A stretch of DNA of 26,270 bases from CAYWMP01 sp964459445 (lineage in GTDB: Bacteria > Desulfobacterota > DSM-4660 > Desulfatiglandales > HGW-15). The notes beneath the pieces are model-generated. The model did not search any database and was not told where the DNA came from. It was given only the letters and a program-made list of their open reading frames with translations. Shown here one piece after another: positions 1 through 7,686 of this stretch (the stretch's first letter is position 1; each line of letters begins with the position of its first letter). The stretch spans positions 1 through 26,270 of the forward strand of contig CAYWMP010000075.1 in assembly GCA_964459445.1 (NCBI GenBank), in the 5' to 3' direction. A program made the position numbers and the translations under genes.

Positions 1-54
1 AGCGGCCAGTTTGATCAAAAAACTGACTCCAGCGTTGCTTAGTCAGATACGAGG
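1..54. repeat. Left copy of a 54-bp structured direct repeat
   Basis: This stretch is identical to 21433-21486. The identity ends at base 55 (A here, G in the other copy) and is cut on the left by the window edge, so the true repeat may be longer. Inside it CTGACT (23-28) pairs with AGTCAG (41-46) around a 12-base loop. The two copies bracket the purine gene cluster. Its nature is unknown; it could be a dispersed intergenic repeat or part of a larger mobile unit. Confidence 0.85.
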
Positions 55-296
55 AGGAAGCAACGGCAAGACACCGACTTTTCTTTCCTGAACACTGAAC
101 CCCTGAACACTCGCATTACCGGAGGCGTCGAAACAATAAGCAACGTGATTCAAAGTTGAAGCGAATTTCAAATATGTTTGGCTAGTATTTACGATCTTTT
201 TTGGTGCCTTCACGGGGGAGGTAATCGGCTGTACGGTTTTTTGGCCCAAGACATTCAACTCTATGATTTGATTGAAATCAGCAGGGGTGAGAGCGC
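55..296. other. Leader region upstream of carbamate kinase, no gene supported
   Basis: About 240 bases with no convincing coding sequence. Bases 88-113 hold a degenerate tandem built on a CCTGAACACT unit, one of several short tandem families in the gaps of this window. AAGCAAC at 58-64 can pair with GTTGCTT at 34-40 in the repeat. No clear sigma-70 promoter was found. A 71-codon minus-strand frame runs through the tandem and looks like a chance frame. Confidence 0.5.
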
Positions 297-1268
297 ATGA
301 GCAGGTTGGTGGCGATAGCCATTGGTGGACATGCGATTGTCAAGGACCCGGAGCACCAAACGGTAGAATATCAATATGATGCCGTTTGTGAAACAGCCGT
401 CTACATCGCCGACCTCATCGAGGCGGGATATGAAACAGTCCTCACTCATGGCAACGGGCCTCAAGTCGGCTTTATTCTAAGAAGATCTGAAATAGCTTAC
501 CAACAGGAACACCTCCATTTTGTCCCCCTCGTCAGTTGCGTGGCCGACACACAGGGTGCACTCGGCTACCATATCCAGCAAGCCCTTGAAAACGAATTCC
601 AAAAAAGAAATATGTCCAAAAGGGCGGTGACCGTTGTAACCCAGGTGGAGGTCAATAGTCATGATCCCTCCTTTTCAAATCCCGATAAACCGATCGGCTC
701 CTTCTATACTGAGGAAAAGGCCAAAAAGCTGGAAAAGGAAAATCCGGACTGGGTCATTTCCCATGAACCCGGCAGAGGATACAGGAGGGTTGTTCCATCT
801 CCACGTCCTGTCAGAATAATCGAGCAGGGGGCCATTGAAACCCTGCTCAAACAAGGCTTTTGTGTTATTGCCGTCGGTGGGGGAGGCATACCCGTTTTTA
901 GGAAGCCGGACGGGGCCCTCCAAGGGGTCGATGCGGTAATTGACAAGGATTACGCCATGAGCCTGCTTGCCTCTGAATTAGGTGCCGACACATTGCTTAT
1001 CTCCACATCGGTCGATCATGTCTATTTGAACTACGGATTACCGGAGCAGAAGGCTTTAGAAAATATCAGTGTTTCCGAAGCCGAAGGATTCATCCGGGAG
1101 GGGCATTTTCCGGCCGGCAGTATGTTGCCCAAAATCAAGGCGGCCATCGATTTCCTCCAAAAAGGGGGCGCTGAAGCGATTATTACCAGCACCTCTCTAT
1201 TGAAGGAGGCGGTTACAGGCGGGGCCGGCACCCACATTTACAGGGGAGATAAACAGGGTAATCAGTAA
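297..1268 (+). CDS. arcC: Carbamate kinase (ArcC/YqeA type)
   Basis: Carbamate kinase transfers phosphate from carbamoyl phosphate to ADP, giving ATP, CO2 and ammonia in the cytoplasm. The 323 residues are close to the family length. The amino-acid-kinase nucleotide site AIGGHAI (residues 8-14), THGNGPQVG (50-58), the glycine-rich VGGGGIPV strand near 195 and the GVDAVIDKD block near 213 are all visible. The ATG follows a strong Shine-Dalgarno (GGGGTGAG, 284-291). The usual GGNA is GGHA here, an Asn to His change at residue 12. With YgeY next door and YgeW downstream, the natural role is probably to recover ATP from carbamoyl groups released during purine breakdown, as proposed for yqeA in the E. 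coli cluster. The family call is firm; the pathway is inferred. Confidence 0.93.
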   Translation: MSRLVAIAIGGHAIVKDPEHQTVEYQYDAVCETAVYIADLIEAGYETVLTHGNGPQVGFILRRSEIAYQQEHLHFVPLVSCVADTQGALGYHIQQALENEFQKRNMSKRAVTVVTQVEVNSHDPSFSNPDKPIGSFYTEEKAKKLEKENPDWVISHEPGRGYRRVVPSPRPVRIIEQGAIETLLKQGFCVIAVGGGGIPVFRKPDGALQGVDAVIDKDYAMSLLASELGADTLLISTSVDHVYLNYGLPEQKALENISVSEAEGFIREGHFPAGSMLPKIKAAIDFLQKGGAEAIITSTSLLKEAVTGGAGTHIYRGDKQGNQ

Positions 1269-1394
1269 TAGTTCATCGGGGCTAAAATTTTCGACAAGAT
1301 AACAGGATACACATGATATTCATCCGCCAGGCAGAAGGCGGATTTGACTGCCTCTCTCACAGAGTTCCCGGAGACGCGGAGGCAAAAAGAGCTT

Positions 1395-1522
1395 GATTGC
1401 TTAGTCTGCCTGCAACGCAGGCCTCAATCCCCACAAGGGATTGAGATTGGGAAGAGGTTCAGCGGAAAAATGAAATGTTTTATCTTTCCGCAGAACCTCT
1501 TTCCCAGCCCAACTGAGCAATC
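1395..1522 (+). other. Cloverleaf-like structured element 1, upstream of ygeY
   Basis: Pairings found by eye: an outer 11-bp stem with one G-U (1395-1405 with 1512-1522); hairpin A of 6 bp (1408-1413 with 1417-1422, loop AAC); hairpin B of 9 bp (1423-1431 with 1437-1445, loop CACAA); and hairpin C, about 21 bp with one bulge and one mismatch (1448-1468 with 1485-1506). Hairpins A and B abut. The element ends 168 bases before the ygeY start. The same order and similar stem lengths recur at 7687-7818 with different sequence. It may be a structured RNA or a palindromic DNA element; sequence alone cannot separate these. Confidence 0.5.
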
Positions 1523-1619
1523 ATATCTTTCTTTAAAATCTCAGTGATCACTGTGTGCTCAAGCGATCCCGAGAAGAAACGAAGGAGAGCGTGCGAGAGA
1601 AAAAATCGGGTTAATCCTG

Positions 1620-1650
1620 CCTGCCTTGCCGAAGCTTTAGCGAAGGCAGG
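1620..1650. repeat. Hairpin repeat ahead of ygeY
   Basis: CCTGCCTT (1620-1627) pairs perfectly with AAGGCAGG (1643-1650) around a 15-base loop centred on AAGCTT. This resembles a dispersed hairpin repeat common in the gaps of anaerobe genomes. It lies 39 bases upstream of the ygeY start. No U-run follows, so terminator function is not supported. Confidence 0.5.
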
Positions 1651-1689
1651 TTATCCGGTCAAAAATAGATAAGTATTAAGGAAACTAAA

Positions 1690-2898
1690 ATGAAAATAAT
1701 TTATCACGAGATACTTAAAAAGGCTGAAGCGTACAAACCAAATATTTCAAAATTCCTAAGGGACATGATTGCCATCCCCAGCGAAAGCCGCGGGGAGAAA
1801 GACGTCATTCAACGAATCAAGAAGGAAATGGAAACGGTTGGATTCGATCGTGTGGACATCGATCCCATGGGCAATGTGTTGGGTTATATCGGCCACGGCA
1901 AACATCTTATTGCCATGGACGCCCACATTGACACCGTCGGCGTAGGAGATCCGAGCCTTTGGGAATACGATCCCTATGAGGGTTATGAAGATGATGAAAT
2001 CATCGTCGGCCGGGGCGCAAGCGATCAGGAAGGCGGAATGGCGGCCATGGTTTATGCCGGTAAAATAATCAAGGAATTTGGCCTTGAAGGGGACTACACC
2101 CTTTTGATCGCCGGTACGGTGCAAGAGGAGGACTGTGACGGTCTGTGTTGGCAATATATTGTAAAAGAAGGCAAAATCCGTCCGAAATTCGTGGTGTCCA
2201 CCGAACCAACCTCCTGCCGCATATACAGGGGCCAGCGGGGCCGAATGGAAATCAAGGTGTCCACCGCCGGAATCAGCTGCCACGGGTCGGCGCCGGAAAG
2301 GGGAGACAATGCCATTTTCAAAATGGCCCCGATCCTCATGGATCTCCAAGCCCTGCATCATGATCTCAAGGACGATGCCTTTCTCGGCAAGGGCTCTTTA
2401 ACGGTTTCTGAGATCTTTTTCTCTTCACCCTCACGATGCGCCGTGGCCGACGGTTGCACCATATCCGTGGACCGGAGGCTGACTGCCGGTGAAACCGCGG
2501 AATTGGCTCTTCAACAAATCAGAGATCTTCCCGCTGTACGTGATTCCGGTGCAGATGTGTCCATGTACGATTATTCGGAGCCCTCTTACACGGGCCTGGT
2601 TTACTCAACCGATGCCTATTTCCCGTCCTGGACTATTGAAGAAGACCACCCGGCATGCCGGACTCTGGTTTCCGCTTATAAAAATTTGTTCAATAACGAT
2701 CCCTTTGTAGACAAATGGACCTTTTCCACCAACGGAGTTTCGATCATGGGTATGTTCGGAATTCCGTGCATTGGGTTCGGCCCGGGCCACGAAGATCAGG
2801 CCCATGCCCCGAACGAACGGACCTGGAAGAGCGAGCTGGTTAAGGCTGCAGCCATGTATGCGGTAATTCCATCAATCTATGTGGAACAGTTTGGGTAA
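1690..2898 (+). CDS. ygeY: YgeY-type M20 family metallohydrolase
   Basis: A zinc-dependent amidohydrolase of the M20/DapE-ArgE peptidase group. YgeY belongs to the anaerobic purine/urate gene set, where it is thought to hydrolyse a ureido or carbamoylated amino acid; its exact substrate is not settled here. The 402 residues match E. coli YgeY (about 403). Metal ligands expected for M20 enzymes are visible: MDAHIDTV (His79, Asp81), RGASDQEGG (Asp112), QEED (catalytic Glu146, metal-binding Glu147), STEPT (Glu172) and QAHAPNE (His372). An AAGGAA Shine-Dalgarno lies 7 bases before the ATG. It is separated from carbamate kinase by the hairpin-rich gap and may have its own control. Family call is firm, substrate inferred. 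Confidence 0.93.
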   Translation: MKIIYHEILKKAEAYKPNISKFLRDMIAIPSESRGEKDVIQRIKKEMETVGFDRVDIDPMGNVLGYIGHGKHLIAMDAHIDTVGVGDPSLWEYDPYEGYEDDEIIVGRGASDQEGGMAAMVYAGKIIKEFGLEGDYTLLIAGTVQEEDCDGLCWQYIVKEGKIRPKFVVSTEPTSCRIYRGQRGRMEIKVSTAGISCHGSAPERGDNAIFKMAPILMDLQALHHDLKDDAFLGKGSLTVSEIFFSSPSRCAVADGCTISVDRRLTAGETAELALQQIRDLPAVRDSGADVSMYDYSEPSYTGLVYSTDAYFPSWTIEEDHPACRTLVSAYKNLFNNDPFVDKWTFSTNGVSIMGMFGIPCIGFGPGHEDQAHAPNERTWKSELVKAAAMYAVIPSIYVEQFG

Positions 2899-2928
2899 GT
2901 TTTGAATTAAACGGTAGGCATTTCCAAA

Positions 2929-3042
2929 ACGTTCAAGTTTGGCCAAGGTCAAGGAAGGCGAAAATCTTAACCGCAGGAATACATGTAGAATTTTGAGGAT
3001 TAAGATTTGAGTCTGAAGCCGAGATTGGCCAAAATCGAACGT
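2929..3042. repeat. 114-bp imperfect inverted repeat
   Basis: Three conserved blocks mirror each other: ACGTTC (2929-2934) with GAACGT (3037-3042), TTTGGCCAA (2938-2946) with TTGGCCAAA (3025-3033), and AAATCTTAA (2962-2970) with TTAAGATTT (3000-3008). The centre carries an ACATGT palindrome near 2981-2986. It resembles the long-stem intergenic repeats seen in sulfate-reducer genomes. It overlaps an in-frame TTG at 3007, which argues against that codon as the start of the next gene. Confidence 0.7.
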
Positions 3043-3069
3043 CTTGAATTTTTCTCTGAGGTCTATGCT

Positions 3070-5628
3070 TTGATTCAATTCACTTTAAACGGCGCCCCTG
3101 AAACCTTTGAAGGCGATGGCGACCTTTCGCTCCTGAAATATCTGAGGGAGCACAAGGGCATTCTCTCGCCCAAGGACGGATGCTCCGGACAGGGCGCCTG
3201 CGGCGCATGCCTCCTGGAAATCAACGCCAAACCTGCCCTTTCCTGTTTAACGCCCATGAAAAAGATCGAAGCAGCTGAAGTGAATACCATCGAGGGATTT
3301 CCGGAAGCACTTCGTCAGACCCTTGGGCGTGCCTTCGTTGCCAAGGGTGCTGTCCAATGCGGGTTCTGTACGCCCGGCTTCTTGACCCGCGCCAAAATCC
3401 TGCTGGCAGAAAATCCGACTCCTACTCGATATGACATCCGTAAGGCCCTTCGATCGAACCTTTGTCGGTGTACGGGATATGTCAAAATTATTGAGGCAAT
3501 CCAATTGGCAGCCGAGGCCTTAAGGGAAAATAAATACATCGACCTGGCATCATCGGGACGGGTCGGCGCCCGGCACCCCAAGTATGACGGCTATCAAAAG
3601 GCCATTGGCAAAAGCCCCTTTATCGATGACATCCGCATCGACAATATGCTTCACGGCGCCCTCAAATTCGCGGATCACCCACGCGCGAGGATTCTCAACA
3701 TCGATACATCGGAGGCCGAAAGGCTGGCTGGTGTCATCAAAGTATATGCAGGCCATGATATTCCCGGACAACGGCATTCGGGCGTGGTTTATCGGGACTG
3801 GCCTTTGATGGTTCTTGAAGGAGAAATGACCCGATATATCGGCGATGTGCTCGCGGCCGTTGTGGCCGAAAATGAAACGATTGCCCGGAATGCCCTCCAA
3901 TTGATCAGGGTGGATTATGAAGTCCTGGAGCCTCTGACCGATATGGTTGCGGCCGAGACAAGTCCCATCAGGGTGCATGAAAAGGGCAATCTGTTGTCAA
4001 CCAGTGCCATTCAACGGGGAGCGCCAAACATTGAGGATGTCTTTGACGCATCAGCCCATGTGGTGGAAGGCGTCTATCGCTGCCAACGTGTGGAACACGC
4101 CTTCATGGAGACAGAGGCGGCTATAGCAATGCCCTGGGAGGAGAACGGCATAAAGGTTTTGGTCCAGAGCCAGGGCATCTACGAAGACCGCCATCAGATT
4201 GCGGATATCCTTGGTTTACCGCTCGGAAGGATTCGCATCGACCTGATACCCAATGGCGGCGCCTTTGGGGGCAAAGAGGATTTAACCGTTCAGGGTCATG
4301 CAGCACTGTTAAGCTTTTTATTGAAACAACCTGTCAAGGTTCGTCTGAATCGAAAAGAATCTATTCGCATGCATCCCAAACGTCATCCCATGCAAATGAC
4401 ATACAAGCTGGCCTGTGATGAGGCGGGAATGCTAACGGCGCTTCGGGCCCGGATACTCGGGGATACGGGCGCCTACGCATCGGTTGGGGCGCAGGTCCTG
4501 GAACGGGCTGCCGGCCATGCGACCGGCGCCTATGCCGTCCCAAACGTGGATATCCTTTCAAAGGCCCTTTACACAAACAATATCCCCTGCGGCGCCATGC
4601 GGGGTTTCGGGGTCAATCAGGTCACCTTTGCCATGGAAAGCGCAATCGATGAATTATGTGAAAAAGGAGGATTTGACCCTTGGCACTTTCGTTATGACAA
4701 TGCCCTGACGACCGGTCGCATGACAGCGACAGGACAGGTTCTTGGTGAGGGCGTGGGTGTTCGAGAAACCCTCCTAGAAATCAAGGATGATTTTCACAAA
4801 GCCAGGTATGCAGGAATTGCCTGTGGCCTCAAAAATTGCGGCATTGGCAACGGGATGCCGGATGAAAGTGAAGTGAGCATTGAGATTGTTTCGGGGGATC
4901 ACATCATCCTTCATCACGGCTGGACGGAGATGGGCCAAGGGGTTCACACCGTGGCCCAGCAAATGCTTTGCGAAGCAGCCGGCATTGATCGTCCTGAAAT
5001 AATTGATGTTAAGGCCACGACCGCTTCAAAGGCCCTTGCCGGCGTAACTACGGCCAGCCGTGCCTCTGTGCTGCTCGGCAATGCCATACTGGATGCTGCC
5101 AAGACCCTTAAAGCCGACCTTGATAAGAATCCACTATCGGCATTGGCGGGAAAGGTTTATGAGGGACGTTGGGCTTGCGACTGGACCACAAAGCCCGATT
5201 ATGATGGGGAGCCGGTTACCCATTTCTCCTATAGCTATGCCACCCATTTGGTTATACTAAACGATCAAGGGCAAGTTCAAACGGTTGTCGCTGCCCATGA
5301 TGGTGGCAAAATCATCAATCCCACCCTGTTCGAAGGACAGGTACAGGGGGGGGTGACCATGGGATTGGGATACGCATTGACCGAAGATCTTCCCATGGAG
5401 AGCGGGCATTTGAAATCAGACAGGATGTCCCGGCTGGGTGTGCTAAAGGCCAAGGATATGCCTCGGATTGTGGTTAAAAAAGTTGAGGTGCCCGATCCCT
5501 TTGGACCCTATGGCACCAAAGGGGTGGGGGAAATAGGAACGGTGCCGGTTGCCGCCGCCGTGGCCAATGCCCTTTATCAGTTTGATGGAATCAGACGATA
5601 TTCATTGCCCATGAGAAGACCCAAGTGA
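3070..5628 (+). CDS. Fused Fe-S/molybdopterin hydroxylase, selenium-dependent xanthine dehydrogenase type
   Basis: A single-chain molybdenum hydroxylase of the xanthine oxidase family, end-to-end similar in layout to D. gigas aldehyde oxidoreductase. Two N-terminal 2Fe-2S domains supply Cys38, 44, 47 and 59 and Cys97, 100, 132 and 134. The molybdopterin domain shows GGAFGGKED, MRGFGVNQ, TTASRAS and a C-terminal GPYGTKGVGEIG with the expected catalytic Glu. No FAD domain is present, so electrons probably leave to a separate flavoprotein or ferredoxin. I chose TTG 3070 (852 residues): TGAGG lies 8 bases upstream, and the preceding 21 in-frame codons lie partly in an inverted repeat. The first Fe-S motif has C-x5-C instead of C-x4-C. 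Context suggests purine hydroxylation, with selenium likely as a labile ligand rather than selenocysteine; no accessory maturation genes are in the window. Confidence 0.85.
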   Translation: MIQFTLNGAPETFEGDGDLSLLKYLREHKGILSPKDGCSGQGACGACLLEINAKPALSCLTPMKKIEAAEVNTIEGFPEALRQTLGRAFVAKGAVQCGFCTPGFLTRAKILLAENPTPTRYDIRKALRSNLCRCTGYVKIIEAIQLAAEALRENKYIDLASSGRVGARHPKYDGYQKAIGKSPFIDDIRIDNMLHGALKFADHPRARILNIDTSEAERLAGVIKVYAGHDIPGQRHSGVVYRDWPLMVLEGEMTRYIGDVLAAVVAENETIARNALQLIRVDYEVLEPLTDMVAAETSPIRVHEKGNLLSTSAIQRGAPNIEDVFDASAHVVEGVYRCQRVEHAFMETEAAIAMPWEENGIKVLVQSQGIYEDRHQIADILGLPLGRIRIDLIPNGGAFGGKEDLTVQGHAALLSFLLKQPVKVRLNRKESIRMHPKRHPMQMTYKLACDEAGMLTALRARILGDTGAYASVGAQVLERAAGHATGAYAVPNVDILSKALYTNNIPCGAMRGFGVNQVTFAMESAIDELCEKGGFDPWHFRYDNALTTGRMTATGQVLGEGVGVRETLLEIKDDFHKARYAGIACGLKNCGIGNGMPDESEVSIEIVSGDHIILHHGWTEMGQGVHTVAQQMLCEAAGIDRPEIIDVKATTASKALAGVTTASRASVLLGNAILDAAKTLKADLDKNPLSALAGKVYEGRWACDWTTKPDYDGEPVTHFSYSYATHLVILNDQGQVQTVVAAHDGGKIINPTLFEGQVQGGVTMGLGYALTEDLPMESGHLKSDRMSRLGVLKAKDMPRIVVKKVEVPDPFGPYGTKGVGEIGTVPVAAAVANALYQFDGIRRYSLPMRRPK

Positions 5629-5679
5629 AAGTGCTAGGTTATATCTTTCTGAACTGATTTTGGAAGTTTTACTAAAGGA

Positions 5680-5718
5680 ATGAACGTCCAACATCGAACG
5701 TTCAACATCAAATGATTA
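5680..5718. repeat. Left inverted repeat of the S23 gene cassette
   Basis: Contains two tandem 14-base units, GAACGTCCAACATC (5682-5695) and a one-mismatch copy (5696-5709), then AATGATTA. The reverse complement of this arrangement occurs at 6123-6169, so the two copies face each other across the S23 gene. The ATG at 5712 falls inside the repeat. Confidence 0.8.
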
Positions 5719-6095
5719 ATGGAAAAAAAATGAAGAAACAGACTTATGACCTAGAGGAAAGATTGCTGGAGTATTCGGTGAGAATCATAAAGATTGTAGA
5801 ACAGCTTCCGAATACCAGAATAGGGAACCATGTTGCAGGTCAATTGCTAAGGTCGGGGACTTCACCCTACCCAAATCATGGTGAAGCCCAGGCAGCGGAA
5901 TCATCAAAGGACTTTATACACAAGCTTCGTATCTCATTAAAGGAATTCAGGGAAGCCCAGAGATGGTTAAAACTTATTCAGCGTGTGCCGTTAATCAAGA
6001 AACCCGAACTGCTAAATGATATGTTGGAGGAAAAAGAAGAGTTAATTAAGATTTTCGTTGCAAGCATCAAAACGGCTGAAAATAAACAGAAATAG
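5712..6095 (+). CDS. Four-helix-bundle protein, 23S rRNA intervening-sequence (S23) family
   Basis: A 127-residue, mostly helical protein of the family first described inside 23S rRNA intervening sequences and since found as stand-alone genes. Family features visible are the N-terminal YDLEERLLEYSVRIIKI helix, QLLRSGTSPYPNHGEA near residues 45-60 and the KDFIHKLRISLKEFREAQRWL helix. No catalytic motif is evident and the function is unknown. ATG 5712 lies in the flanking repeat with no Shine-Dalgarno; ATG 5730 (121 residues) also has only a weak GGA ahead of it, so the start is uncertain. It separates two purine genes and is bounded by inverted repeats, so it is probably an insertion without a role in the pathway. 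A relation to the Avd protein of diversity-generating retroelements is structural only; no reverse transcriptase is nearby. Confidence 0.85.
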   Translation: MINGKKMKKQTYDLEERLLEYSVRIIKIVEQLPNTRIGNHVAGQLLRSGTSPYPNHGEAQAAESSKDFIHKLRISLKEFREAQRWLKLIQRVPLIKKPELLNDMLEEKEELIKIFVASIKTAENKQK

Positions 6096-6122
6096 CTATT
6101 AAATATTTAGTAATTGCTTTTT

Positions 6123-6169
6123 GTAATCATTCGATGTTGGACGTTCGATGTTCGATGTTGGACGTTCAT
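6123..6169. repeat. Right inverted repeat of the S23 gene cassette
   Basis: TAATCATT is followed by GATGTTGGACGTTC twice (6133-6146 and 6154-6167) separated by GATGTTC. This is the inverted counterpart of 5680-5718 with one extra 7-base unit. Together they bound a segment of about 490 bp holding only the S23 gene. No clear target-site duplication is visible outside the repeats. Confidence 0.8.
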
Positions 6170-6236
6170 CTTTAAAAGCCGTGTTTAACTCAACAATTTT
6201 CAAAACACAGATTAGAGCCTTTTGAAGGTGAAACCC

Positions 6237-7517
6237 ATGACTCTTTATCTCCGCAATGCAACCTTTGTTGATTGGAAAACCCTTGAATTTAGGGAAACCC
6301 ATGTGGCTGTTTCTTCAGGAGAGGACGGCGGGATCGCTTTTATAGATTCCCTTCCCGATACTGATACCCTTGGCCCGGATGATGAAATCTTTGACTGCGA
6401 ATATCGCCTGGTGACAAAATCCTTTGGTTGCGGCCACCACCACATTTACTCGGCCCTGGCAAGGGGCATGCCTGCGCCCCCGAAGGTCCCGACCAATTTT
6501 GTGGAGATACTGAAATATATCTGGTGGCGGCTCGATAAATCCTTGGACCTTGAAATGATCGAAGCCAGCGCCCTGGTCTCCGCCCTCTATTGCGCCAAAA
6601 ACGGCGGGACCTTTGTGATCGATCACCACGCTTCTCCCTTTGCCATTGATAATGCCCTCTTTACCATTAAAAAGGCCTTTGATCGCGTGGGTATTTCCCA
6701 CCTGCTTTGCTATGAGATGTCGGAAAGAGATGGCAAAGGCCCTAGAGAAAAGGGCTTTGAAGAGAGCGAGAAATACCTCAAGGAGGACAATCAGGGCCAT
6801 GTGGGTCTCCACGCTTCTTTCACGGTTGGCGAAGATTTGCTGATAAGGGCCGTGGAACTTGCCAAGAAATACGATACCGGAATCCATGTCCACGTGGCAG
6901 AGGATCAGGCAGATCAAGATGCCTGCCTCAAAGATCATGGCAAGCGAGTAGTGGAGCGTTACCGCGATGCGGGTGTCTTGGACTTTCCCAAATCCATCCT
7001 ATCTCACTGTATCCACCTGAATGATACGGAAAAGGATCTGATTAAAGAATCGGGCGTCTGGATTGTCCAGAATGTGGAGAGCAATCAGAACAACAACGTC
7101 GGTCTCGCCAATTACAAAGACCTGGGTGAGAACGTGATGCTGGGTACGGATGGGATGCATAGCGACATGTTAAGGAGTGCCAAGGCAGCCTTTCTGGTTG
7201 GTCAGGCCCTCGAAGGCCTCGACATGGCAGGCATTTACGAACGCTTTAGGAAAATACATTCCTATATCGAAAAGAGCGGTTTCTCGGGTGACGGTGAGAA
7301 CAATCTGGTTGTCCTGGATTACGACGCTCCCACAGAGATTAACCGCGATAACTTTCTGGGCCACTTTGTTTACGGGCTGGAATCGTCCCATGTGGACAGC
7401 GTAATTGCCAAGGGCAAAATGATCGTAAAGAACAAATCGCTTACCACAGCCGATGAACGGGAAATTCTCACCCTTGCCAAGGAAATGGGGAAAAAGCTCT
7501 GGGAGAAATTAAAGTAA
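6237..7517 (+). CDS. ssnA: SsnA-like amidohydrolase / purine deaminase family
   Basis: A metal-dependent hydrolase of the cytosine/guanine deaminase amidohydrolase group. It is called SsnA rather than a generic deaminase because it keeps segments recalled from E. coli SsnA: WWRLDKSLD near residue 90, GTFVIDHHASP near 122, HVHVAED near 215, QNVESNQNNNVG near 277 and LGTDGMHSDM near 298. The N-terminal metal motif is GCGHHHIY (about residue 65). SsnA belongs to the selenium/urate gene set and its substrate is not firmly known. ATG 6237 has GAAGGTG six bases upstream; the TTG 15 bases earlier overlaps that site and is rejected. The protein is 426 residues against about 442 in E. coli. In E. coli ssnA lies between ygfK and ygfM, but here that slot holds a different amidohydrolase. 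Confidence 0.85.
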   Translation: MTLYLRNATFVDWKTLEFRETHVAVSSGEDGGIAFIDSLPDTDTLGPDDEIFDCEYRLVTKSFGCGHHHIYSALARGMPAPPKVPTNFVEILKYIWWRLDKSLDLEMIEASALVSALYCAKNGGTFVIDHHASPFAIDNALFTIKKAFDRVGISHLLCYEMSERDGKGPREKGFEESEKYLKEDNQGHVGLHASFTVGEDLLIRAVELAKKYDTGIHVHVAEDQADQDACLKDHGKRVVERYRDAGVLDFPKSILSHCIHLNDTEKDLIKESGVWIVQNVESNQNNNVGLANYKDLGENVMLGTDGMHSDMLRSAKAAFLVGQALEGLDMAGIYERFRKIHSYIEKSGFSGDGENNLVVLDYDAPTEINRDNFLGHFVYGLESSHVDSVIAKGKMIVKNKSLTTADEREILTLAKEMGKKLWEKLK

Positions 7518-7565
7518 AGGATAAAATTCGCCAAGGGAAGATTATTAGACAGGATTACGGGCCCG

Positions 7566-7675
7566 CCCTGGCGCGACTCATCTGATTACAATGAAGTATT
7601 TGTGATAGTCGGGAACCGAAACTTGTGGAACTCCGGACCTAACCAGCACAGGTCTGGGCCAGGGATCAACAAGTT
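7566..7675 (+). other. Structured intergenic segment with alternative pairings
   Basis: Stem P1 AACTTGT/ACAAGTT (7620-7626 with 7669-7675) encloses hairpin P2 CCGGACCT/AGGTCTGG (7633-7640 with 7650-7657, one G-U, loop AACCAGCAC). CCCTGGC (7566-7572) is complementary to GCCAGGG (7658-7664) and would cross P1, forming a pseudoknot or a competing fold. It sits between ssnA and ygeW, just before the cloverleaf-like element. Stems of 7-8 bp can arise by chance, so confidence is low. Confidence 0.3.
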
Positions 7676-7686
7676 AGAATCCGAGA

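Larger units (their letters stand above)
1269..1689. other. 421-base intergenic mosaic of hairpins and dispersed repeats
   Basis: No gene is supported. From left to right: an ACAGGATACACATGAT segment (1303-1318) that recurs inverted, with one or two changes, at 7888-7903; a 7-bp hairpin ATCCGCC/GGCGGAT (1322-1328 with 1337-1343); a segment resembling the common CACAGAGTTC...GGAGAC intergenic repeat (1359-1380); the multi-branched element at 1395-1522; and a hairpin CCTGCCTT/AAGGCAGG (1620-1627 with 1643-1650). A 67-codon frame at 1344-1547 runs through the hairpins and is rejected as a gene. Confidence 0.6.

Noticed and set aside
43..258. 71-codon minus-strand frame upstream of carbamate kinase
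   Set aside because: It runs through the 88-113 tandem repeat, shows no recognisable domain, and its start has no clear ribosome binding site.
1344..1547. 67-codon plus-strand frame between carbamate kinase and ygeY
   Set aside because: It spans the hairpins of the structured element and a common intergenic repeat; composition and content do not look like a protein.
5712..6095. Diversity-generating retroelement accessory (Avd) protein
   Set aside because: The fold is similar, but no reverse transcriptase, template repeat or variable repeat is visible, and the motifs fit the S23 family better.
5682..6167. CRISPR array
   Set aside because: The 14-base units are too short, have no regular spacers, and are inverted around a gene.
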